Source: Zhenhengia stercoravium (GTDB taxonomy: Bacteria > Bacillota > Clostridia > Lachnospirales > Cellulosilyticaceae). Taken from it: a stretch of 20,391 nt of DNA. Location of the stretch: NCBI GenBank assembly GCA_018883975.1, contig JAHLFD010000042.1, positions 1 to 20,391 of the forward strand, in the 5' to 3' direction. Under the pieces are notes generated by a model that did no database searches, was not told the origin of the DNA, and saw only the letters and a list, made by a program, of their open reading frames with translations. The number at the start of each line of letters is the position of its first letter. Position 1 is the first letter of the stretch. A program made the position numbers and the translations under genes. Shown here in pieces: positions 15,320 through 20,391 of the stretch.

Positions 15320-15664
15320 ATGGGATTATTTGGTGGTAATAAGACAGATAACACCTCTCAATTTGAGCGATACCTTATAGAAGGTGAGGTTATCGAAGCT
15401 GTTTATCGTCTTGTATTAGATGAAATTTGTTTTACTAACAAACGTATCATCTTTGTTGATAAAGAAGCTTTGTCTACAAAAAAACAACTCATTACACTTC
15501 CTTACCATTCCATCTACTATTTCGGTGTCGAAAAAGGTGGAGTTTTCGAGCTTGATAACGAAATTAAATTATACACTAAAGGAACACATTTTTCTATTGA
15601 ATTTAGTAGAGGAACAGATATTTTAGAAGTTGAAAAATTACTAGCCTCTCATATTTGCAAGTAA
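15320..15664 (+). CDS. Bacterial PH-domain protein (bPH family)
   Basis: This 114-residue protein is a single bacterial pleckstrin-homology-like domain (PF08000 type). Visible hallmarks are the GEVIEAVYRLVLDEICFTNKR strand pair, where FTNKRIIFVD is the diagnostic segment, and the later LPYHSIYYFGVEKGG. It has no signal peptide or membrane segment, so it is probably cytoplasmic. The start MGLFGG is typical of the family, and an AGGAGG ribosome binding site lies 9 bases upstream. These proteins form oligomeric rings in known structures, but their role is unknown. It is a single gene between its own promoter and a shared terminator. Confidence 0.88.
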   Translation: MGLFGGNKTDNTSQFERYLIEGEVIEAVYRLVLDEICFTNKRIIFVDKEALSTKKQLITLPYHSIYYFGVEKGGVFELDNEIKLYTKGTHFSIEFSRGTDILEVEKLLASHICK

Positions 15665-15705
15665 TTATACTTATTCCGTCATATTTATTAATAAAATTAA
15701 AATTA

Positions 15706-15746
15706 AAAAGGTAGTACTAGACTTAAAAGCTAGTACTACCTTTTTT
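15706..15746. terminator. Bidirectional terminator between the PH-domain gene and pckA
   Basis: GGTAGTACTAG (15710-15720) pairs perfectly with CTAGTACTACC (15730-15740), with four A before and six T after. It ends the PH-domain transcript and, on the minus strand, pckA. Confidence 0.9.
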
Positions 15747-15766
15747 ATCTCTTGTTATGTATGAAA

Positions 15767-17425
15767 TTAAATAGTGTGTGCTTCATCCACAACTTTTTGT
15801 AATGCTTCTAAAGCATCAGCTGGAAGTTTATCAAAGCCACCTTTTTCTGTATCACGAGATTTGATGAAATCTACGCGGTCTTGCATACGTTTTTGTAATT
15901 GTTCAACGTAATTTTCATCTTCAAGATCTGGTATGAAACCTTCAAGTTCCATAATTTCAATATCAGAGAATGGTCCCCATGGTTTAAATGCAGCTCTGCC
16001 TTCTACTACTGCTTCAAGTGCACCAAGTGTATCTTTTGGTGTTACTTTTTTACCCATAAAGTCACCTGTGTTTACGATATAGCAATCTACGTTTCTTTCA
16101 GCAACTAATGCTTTGAACTTTTCGTAGTCATTTACAAGTGGGTATGTTCTAAATGGGTTAGCGTATGGCTCAACAACTAACGCATTAGGGTCAACCCCTG
16201 GAGCAAGTCTTTCTGCACTTGAACGTTTTGTAGCAAGTGTAGCACCCATTACAGAAGCAAGTTCTGCTCCACTTAACTTAACGATTGGTGGAATTGTAGG
16301 GTCCTTCATAATCCAGAAAATTGCATTAACTGGTTCTTCAAATTTATTTACACGGTTTGGTGACCAAAGAATAGATTTAACAGCACGACCATTACCATTA
16401 CGAACATCTTCTGTAACTGGTACAATCTTACCATCTTCATCTACTGTAGCACCACAGTTTTGCATTGTAACAAGGTATTTATTATCTTCACATGTAAGTG
16501 GATAATCTTGAGTTTTATCAAAGTATGCTGGTTCAAGAGCTACTGATGAGCCATTTTCTGTTGAAATAACAAAAGCATCATCATGAAGTACTGTAATATC
16601 GTATTTACCACCATGGCGAGCATGTGTAAGAGTTGATTTACCTGAACCTGAAAGTCCGAATACACCAGCAACGAATGCTTTACCTTCACCAAGGTTATAA
16701 CGTTTTTGTCCACCATGGCATGAAGCATATCCATGACGGTTAGCCATAGCCCATGCAAGTGTTAATGTACCTTTTTTATGTTCTCCAAAGTATCTCATAC
16801 CTAAGATAGCAGCGCAGTTATGTTCTGGATCAAAGAATGTAAGTCCCATCGGATGATCTGGATGTGACCAGTCTGGATCTGAGAATATGTAAAGGTCTCC
16901 TTCTGGATACTCTTTAGATTCTGCATACATTTTAGCTACTTCTTCATTAATAGCTTGGAAGTTTAATAACCAAGAGTACATAATATTTTCTTGAGTTTCT
17001 GGGATACAAAGATGTGCTTTTACTGAGAAGTCTTTATCAAGGCCTACGATTGCTTGTGCATGATACAGTTTTTTAGTACGCGCTTTGTAAATTGCTTCGC
17101 TAATTTTAAGAGCATATTCACCTTGATTTACACCAGGTTCACCCATAATCTTACGAGCTGCTGCTGCACGCCCACTTACTGCACCGTCATTGAAGAGAAG
17201 AATTTTTGTATCATCATCTAAACCAAGTAAATCTGGTCTATAAACAGGAATATCTGTTACGATTGTTCCTGGAGCATTTTTTGCAAGTTTGTAAGCTTCT
17301 TTTAATGAAGTTACAGGTGTTACATTGTTACCGTAAAATGCTGTTTCAATTGTTGTACGAATTTGTCCAAAGATAGGGTTGTTCGCACCAATTTCTGTTC
17401 TTGGAAATCTAGATTTTGTTGCCAT
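15767..17425 (-). CDS. pckA: Phosphoenolpyruvate carboxykinase (ATP)
   Basis: This enzyme interconverts oxaloacetate plus ATP with PEP, CO2 and ADP in the cytoplasm. It works in gluconeogenesis or, in many anaerobes, in the reverse carboxylating direction toward succinate. At 552 residues it is slightly longer than the E. coli enzyme (540). The P-loop is GLSGSGKST at 257-265, and the kinase-2 metal aspartates lie in VLHDDAF. Upstream are GMRYFGEHKKG, equivalent to the E. coli YGGEMKKG segment, and HGYASCHGG. A late block (IPPIVKLSG ... SAERL) aligns with the nucleotide-binding end of PckA. The sequence is a divergent clostridial-type branch rather than the enterobacterial type. An AAGGAGG ribosome binding site and a near-consensus promoter with a ~110-base leader suggest strong expression. 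Confidence 0.93.
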   Translation of the reverse strand: MATKSRFPRTEIGANNPIFGQIRTTIETAFYGNNVTPVTSLKEAYKLAKNAPGTIVTDIPVYRPDLLGLDDDTKILLFNDGAVSGRAAAARKIMGEPGVNQGEYALKISEAIYKARTKKLYHAQAIVGLDKDFSVKAHLCIPETQENIMYSWLLNFQAINEEVAKMYAESKEYPEGDLYIFSDPDWSHPDHPMGLTFFDPEHNCAAILGMRYFGEHKKGTLTLAWAMANRHGYASCHGGQKRYNLGEGKAFVAGVFGLSGSGKSTLTHARHGGKYDITVLHDDAFVISTENGSSVALEPAYFDKTQDYPLTCEDNKYLVTMQNCGATVDEDGKIVPVTEDVRNGNGRAVKSILWSPNRVNKFEEPVNAIFWIMKDPTIPPIVKLSGAELASVMGATLATKRSSAERLAPGVDPNALVVEPYANPFRTYPLVNDYEKFKALVAERNVDCYIVNTGDFMGKKVTPKDTLGALEAVVEGRAAFKPWGPFSDIEIMELEGFIPDLEDENYVEQLQKRMQDRVDFIKSRDTEKGGFDKLPADALEALQKVVDEAHTI

Positions 17426-17510
17426 TATGAAATCCTCCTTCGTTTATAAAAAGATAATTGTACGCCTATTTAGGAATAATCTTCAAAATAAAAATCGTTT
17501 CCCAAATATA

Positions 17511-17539
17511 ATTATCTGATTTGTTACAATATTTGTCAA
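17511..17539 (-). promoter_or_regulatory. Near-consensus promoter of pckA
   Basis: On the minus strand a consensus TTGACA (17534-17539), a 17-bp spacer and GATAAT (17511-17516) form the best sigma-A promoter in the window. Just downstream, at 17490-17503, GGGAAACGATTTTT loosely resembles a CcpA cre box but misses several consensus positions. Confidence 0.7.
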
Positions 17540-17594
17540 CACAAATTTCAGACATTAATAATAAATTAACAACTTTTATACTAGTTTATCCAAC

Positions 17595-17622
17595 AAAAAA
17601 AAGAGCAGCCTAATGACTACTC
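17595..17622 (-). terminator. Terminator overlapping the DUF1836 stop codon
   Basis: On the minus strand GAGTAG pairs with CTGCTC (one G-U), followed by eight U. The TAG stop codon (17617-17619) lies inside the 5' arm, so the coding region runs into its own terminator. Confidence 0.75.
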
Positions 17623-18195
17623 CTCCCCCTTAATACATTTATCTATAATGTGCTCTGCTAACCTTTTATGGTAAGTAGCTTGCTCTATTAAAGTACATAC
17701 TAATAACATGGCCCCTACCTTTTCATCGTCTATTTGCATTTTTTCCATTTCTTCATTAACGATTTCTATACGCTTTTCAATTCCAAAATTGAAATAATAT
17801 AACTCCTTATCTCGGCATGCTAAATATGCTTCATAAAAACTTGCTAACTTATCACTATCTAAATTCTCATCTATTTTTAAGGCTGAAAATAAATCTTTTA
17901 TGTCTCCAATGCTAATAATACCTTTAAGATGGTAAAGAAGAATCATAAGAATAATATGATCTTTAGTATATTTCTTTTTATGTGCAGGCATCAATACTTT
18001 ATCTTTTGTGTAATTATTAATCATTGTTTTAGTCAAAAGCTTGTCCCCTTCATAACGCTTTGTATGACTAAGCTTGCTTTCAAACAATGTAATAAGCTGA
18101 TCCATATATAAATCAAGGTCTGGAATATCTCCAAGTCCTATATATTCTTCAAGGCCTAATTTAGCAACTTCTTCTTCTAACCATTTACTCTCCAT
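17617..18195 (-). CDS. DUF1836 domain protein
   Basis: This 192-residue cytoplasmic protein carries the DUF1836 domain found widely in Clostridia and Bacilli. The hallmark segment near residues 54-92 is LLTKTMINNYTKDKVL followed by KKKYTKDHIILMILLYHLK, a predicted helix-turn-helix-like region resembling the start of MerR-type DNA-binding domains; the rest is helical, without cysteine clusters or membrane segments. A role in DNA binding or sporulation control has been suggested for the family only by fold; no function is established. An AAGGAGG ribosome binding site precedes the ATG. It is a single gene with its own promoter, divergent from the PAQR gene. Confidence 0.85.
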   Translation of the reverse strand: MESKWLEEEVAKLGLEEYIGLGDIPDLDLYMDQLITLFESKLSHTKRYEGDKLLTKTMINNYTKDKVLMPAHKKKYTKDHIILMILLYHLKGIISIGDIKDLFSALKIDENLDSDKLASFYEAYLACRDKELYYFNFGIEKRIEIVNEEMEKMQIDDEKVGAMLLVCTLIEQATYHKRLAEHIIDKCIKGEE

Positions 18196-18225
18196 GTCCG
18201 TAGCCTCCTTGTATTTCTTGATTTT

Positions 18226-18254
18226 ATCATACCTAATCCCTTTTATAAAATCAA
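18226..18254 (-). promoter_or_regulatory. Promoter of the DUF1836 gene
   Basis: On the minus strand TTGATT (18249-18254), 17 bp, TATGAT (18226-18231), about 30 bases ahead of the ATG. Confidence 0.55.
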
Positions 18255-18277
18255 GTCAAATTATTATAAAAACTATA

Positions 18278-18307
18278 TTGACTACACCATGTATATTATG
18301 ATATATT
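18278..18307 (+). promoter_or_regulatory. Promoter of the hemolysin III family gene
   Basis: TTGACT (18278-18283), 18 bp, TATATT (18302-18307). The leader is about 50 bases and the ribosome binding site is weak (AGGGGATG), 5-6 bases ahead of the ATG. Confidence 0.45.
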
Positions 18308-18364
18308 TTAGTTATAATAATAAGTAGTATTAAAAACTACTTGTCAAGGTTAGGGGATGTTTAA

Positions 18365-19012
18365 ATGAATCAGTACATTAGAGAACCTATTAATGCTTAT
18401 ACTCATCTTATAGGTGCCGGCCTTTCTTTTATCGGTACTATATTCTTACTTATATATGGTGGCAAAGGCTCGCCACTTACTACAACAGCTATCGTGTCTA
18501 TTACTATTTTTGGTTTAAGCCTTGTAGCACTTTATACAGCTAGTGGTATTTACCATGCAGTTAAAGCCAACCAAGCTGTTTTACTTAGACTTAAGAAATT
18601 AGATCATTCTATGATTTTTATACTTATTGCAGGGTCTTATACACCATTTTGCTTACTTGCTCTTACAGGTGCATGGCAAATTAGTATTATTACCATCATC
18701 TGGTCTCTCGCTATTATAGGTATTACCCTTAAAGTTTTCTGGATTAATATGCCCAGATGGATTTCAACAGGTTTTTATATTGGTATGGGCTGGGTTGCTG
18801 TTCTTGCATTAAGTCCGCTTTCTAAAGCACTTAGTGCAGGTGGTCTTACATGGTTAGCATTAGGTGGTGTCATGTATACTATTGGTGGTATTATTTATGG
18901 TCTAAAAAAACCAAATATCTCTAAAACATTTGGTTTTCATGAATTATTCCATATTTTTGTTATGCTAGGCAGTGCATGCCACTACTGGTGTGTTTTCAAT
19001 TATGTACTTTAA
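18365..19012 (+). CDS. Hemolysin III / PAQR family membrane protein
   Basis: This 215-residue protein has seven hydrophobic segments and belongs to the PAQR/hemolysin III superfamily (PF03006; YqfA/YplQ-like). It starts with the typical REPINAYTHLIGAG. The metal-site residues of the superfamily are present: H64 in SGIYHA, D80-H81 after the second-third helix loop, and H192 and H196 in FHELFH near the end; eukaryotic relatives use such a Zn site for hydrolase activity. The name hemolysin comes from one Bacillus cereus protein and should not be taken as toxin function; a role in membrane fluidity has been proposed for bacterial members. It is a single gene, divergent from the DUF1836 gene. Confidence 0.9.
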   Translation: MNQYIREPINAYTHLIGAGLSFIGTIFLLIYGGKGSPLTTTAIVSITIFGLSLVALYTASGIYHAVKANQAVLLRLKKLDHSMIFILIAGSYTPFCLLALTGAWQISIITIIWSLAIIGITLKVFWINMPRWISTGFYIGMGWVAVLALSPLSKALSAGGLTWLALGGVMYTIGGIIYGLKKPNISKTFGFHELFHIFVMLGSACHYWCVFNYVL

Positions 19013-19018
19013 ACCAAG

Positions 19019-19050
19019 ATAGGATACCTACATAAGGTACCCTATTTTTA
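19019..19050 (+). terminator. Terminator of the hemolysin III family gene
   Basis: ATAGGATACC pairs with GGTACCCTAT (one mismatch) around a 7-base loop and is followed by UUUUU. It lies between two convergent genes, 6 bases past the upstream stop and directly before the DUF975 stop. Confidence 0.8.
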
Positions 19051-19054
19051 ATTC

Positions 19055-19630
19055 CTATTGATTAGCAAGCTTCTTATAAGTATTAGCCATTGTTACTTGC
19101 ATATATGGTATAAGCCAAAAGTATCCTATCCCAAAAGTTAACATTGCTAATATTCCCCATCCTATAAATGATAGCTGCAAAATGAAAAGATCCATTTTGT
19201 GGCCTTGGGTGATACGTTTACTTTCATTCATAGCCTCTCGTACACTTATTTCAGGATGATCAGCTAAAATATAGAAACTCATACAATAACTATAAGCTTT
19301 AATAATACCAGGAATGATAAATAACAGTGCCCATAAACAGACCCATAATAATTGCCAAAAGAAGAGTCCTATTGATTTACCAAAGTTCTTAAAGCCACTG
19401 AAAGCATCTTCTATTCCTAAAGGCTCTCTTTTAATAACTTTAAAGCATATAATAATATAACTCAAAGTACAAGCTCCACTTATTATGTAATTACCTAAAA
19501 AACCAATATAGGGAATGAACTGCACTCCTATAATCAAAATTGCAATGACAAGAAAAAGGCCCCCTACTATTCCCCAACGTCCTTTTAATTGCTCCTTACT
19601 TGCTGTTTTAACTTCTTCCCTTGTAAACAT
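19055..19630 (-). CDS. DUF975 family integral membrane protein
   Basis: The 191-residue protein matches DUF975 (PF06161). It begins with the diagnostic TREEVKTASKEQLKGRWG soluble helix, followed by about four to five membrane segments (roughly 22-42, 46-64, 85-112, 150-180). The AYSYCMSFYILADHPEISVREAMNESKRITQGHK loop region is the second family signature. Its function is unknown. An AAGGAGG ribosome binding site is directly upstream. It appears to be a single gene, following the cold-shock gene on the same strand but separated from it by that gene's terminator. Confidence 0.88.
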   Translation of the reverse strand: MFTREEVKTASKEQLKGRWGIVGGLFLVIAILIIGVQFIPYIGFLGNYIISGACTLSYIIICFKVIKREPLGIEDAFSGFKNFGKSIGLFFWQLLWVCLWALLFIIPGIIKAYSYCMSFYILADHPEISVREAMNESKRITQGHKMDLFILQLSFIGWGILAMLTFGIGYFWLIPYMQVTMANTYKKLANQ

Positions 19631-19705
19631 TCTATCTCCTCCTTAATTTTATTAATCCCTATTCAACTTATTAAGGAGCAATTAAAAATATACCTAATTT
19701 ATACA

Positions 19706-19744
19706 TAAAAATAGCCTATAAGCATACGCTTATAGGCTTATTAT
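19706..19744 (-). terminator. Terminator of the cold-shock gene
   Basis: AATAGCCTATAAGC pairs with GCTTATAGGCTTATT around a four-base loop; on the minus strand the stem runs into UAUUUUU. It directly follows the cold-shock stop codon. Confidence 0.85.
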
Positions 19745-19748
19745 TTCA

Positions 19749-19946
19749 TTATTTACGAGTAACGTTAGCAGCTTGAGGTCCTCTGTTGCCTTCAACGATA
19801 TCGAATTCAACTGTTTGACCTTCTTCTAATGTTTTGAATCCTTCTGATTGGATAGCTGTGAAATGTACGAATACGTCATCTCCATCTTCTCTTTCGATGA
19901 ATCCAAAACCTTTTTCTGCGTTAAACCATTTAACTTTACCTACCAT
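19749..19946 (-). CDS. Cold-shock protein (CspA/CspB family)
   Basis: This single cold-shock domain of 65 residues is a small OB-fold protein that binds single-stranded RNA and DNA and acts as an RNA chaperone. RNP1 is KGFGFIE at 12-18 and RNP2 VFVHF at 25-29; W7 and F8 of KVKWF, the aromatic nucleic-acid-binding patch, are present. Length and sequence are typical of Clostridia. The ribosome binding site AAGGAGG lies 8 bases ahead of the ATG. The gene has a long leader with a 10-bp hairpin and a possible pairing with the ribosome binding site, which is reported separately. Which csp paralogue it is cannot be said. Confidence 0.97.
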   Translation of the reverse strand: MVGKVKWFNAEKGFGFIEREDGDDVFVHFTAIQSEGFKTLEEGQTVEFDIVEGNRGPQAANVTRK

Positions 19947-19950
19947 GTGC

Positions 19951-20115
19951 TAGGCCTCCTTATTTTAAAAAAAGTTACTGCTAAAACACTGTACTACAAA
20001 ACGCTTTCGGTCCAGTGTTTTATAGAACATGCGGCCTACCATCGTTTAATTCCAATATTTTAACTTACATGATTAGGATAACACATGTATAATAAATAAT
20101 CAAGGAATTTGTCTT
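19951..20115 (-). promoter_or_regulatory. Long structured 5' leader of the cold-shock gene
   Basis: Transcription from the promoter at 20122-20150 would give a leader of about 165 bases. It contains a 10-bp hairpin (20013-20022 with 19982-19991). A TAGGCC (20033-20038 on the plus strand as GGCCTA) is also able to pair with the GGCCTA that overlaps the ribosome binding site (19951-19956). Long leaders of this kind control cspA-type genes; the pairing here is my inference. Confidence 0.45.
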
Positions 20116-20121
20116 CATTTT

Positions 20122-20150
20122 TTTGTACAATTTGACTCAAATATAGTCAA
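20122..20150 (-). promoter_or_regulatory. Candidate promoter of the cold-shock gene
   Basis: On the minus strand TTGACT (20145-20150), 17 bp, TACAAA (20122-20127). A second, weaker candidate (TTGATT, 17 bp, TATCCT) lies about 45 bases closer to the gene. Confidence 0.4.
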
Positions 20151-20192
20151 TTTAAGTGAAATTATTATTCGTATTTTTTATTAAACTACTTT

Positions 20193-20391
20193 TTAAAATT
20201 TCGAAAACACTTCTATACTTTCCTCGATAGGCATGCCTTTTTCATTAATTGTAAAGAGATATAGCGTACTTTTATCTAACCAAAAATTCAAAGTTAGTTT
20301 TTCACTTTGCTCTTCTTTTTGCCTAGATAGCATGAGCCTGTTAGGTGCTATTACTTTATAAGCTTGTTGATCCCATAATTCATCCATATAG
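20193..20391 (-). CDS. C-terminal part of an unrecognised protein, cut by the window edge
   Basis: The frame is open from the right edge to a TAA/TAG-type stop at 20193; at least 64 residues are visible and the codon before the first ATG (20387) is also open, so the true start may lie outside. The fragment has no membrane segment. It contains alternating hydrophobic residues in KLTLNFWLD and TLYLFTIN that suggest beta strands, and an acidic tail. I do not recognise a family. Base composition and direction match the neighbouring genes. Confidence 0.55.
   Translation of the reverse strand, partial: YMDELWDQQAYKVIAPNRLMLSRQKEEQSEKLTLNFWLDKSTLYLFTINEKGMPIEESIEVFSKF

Noticed and set aside
18365..19012. 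Hemolysin III gene as a toxin or virulence factor
   Set aside because: The family is the widespread PAQR membrane-protein group; the name is historical and nothing in the neighbourhood suggests a toxin locus.

Overview
The window is AT-rich DNA with strong AAGGAGG-type ribosome binding sites, AUG/GUG/UUG starts, compact intergenic spaces and hairpin-plus-U-run terminators. Together with a T-box riboswitch, a DUF1836 protein, an ATP-type PEP carboxykinase and a methionine ABC importer of the MetNIQ type, this points to a low-GC Gram-positive of the Clostridia, probably Lachnospirales. I infer that from gene content and style; I cannot name the species. It looks like chromosome: no integrase, transposase, phage gene, CRISPR array, tRNA or rRNA is visible.

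Left part (1-5152), all genes on the minus strand. A TatD-family nuclease gene follows an AT-rich edge. Next come a small copper chaperone (copZ) and a copper P1B-ATPase gene (copA). The copA frame is open but has lost about 300 codons in frame: TM6 with its CPC motif, the DKTGT phosphorylation site and the whole nucleotide-binding domain are absent. It cannot be a working ATPase. A three-gene unit follows: an Eis-like GNAT acetyltransferase, a 66-residue coiled-coil protein and a 5'(3')-deoxyribonucleotidase-like HAD protein, ending in a perfect 15-bp hairpin.

Middle part (5153-9354). A plus-strand glycosyl hydrolase family 18 gene has no export signal and an unrecognised N-terminal region. 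Convergent to it is metG (methionyl-tRNA synthetase with a C-terminal tRNA-binding domain), then a Nudix hydrolase gene. metG and tatD are usually adjacent in Firmicutes; here about 5.6 kb separates them.

Methionine locus (9500-13823), plus strand. A complete T-box leader can be read in the sequence: a loop-E specifier loop with an AUG codon, a canonical antiterminator with a UGGUACC bulge that matches a tRNA with A73, and a strong terminator. It precedes metN, metI, metQ and an M20-family amidohydrolase gene. The inferred logic is that uncharged tRNA-Met turns on methionine import together with an enzyme that may release the amino acid from an acylated or peptide form. metG in the same window appears to have a plain promoter.

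Right part (13824-20391). An APC amino-acid permease (minus), a bacterial PH-domain protein (plus), ATP-dependent PEP carboxykinase pckA (minus), a DUF1836 protein (minus), a hemolysin III/PAQR membrane protein (plus), a DUF975 membrane protein (minus) and a cold-shock protein (minus) are arranged mostly as single-gene units with their own promoters and shared bidirectional terminators. The cold-shock gene has a long, structured 5' leader that may mask its ribosome binding site. The window ends inside an unrecognised minus-strand gene.

I see no convincing new multi-gene system. The items most worth a second look are the gutted copA, the methionine T-box operon with its M20 enzyme, the cold-shock leader, the unusual GH18 protein and the split metG-tatD neighbourhood.
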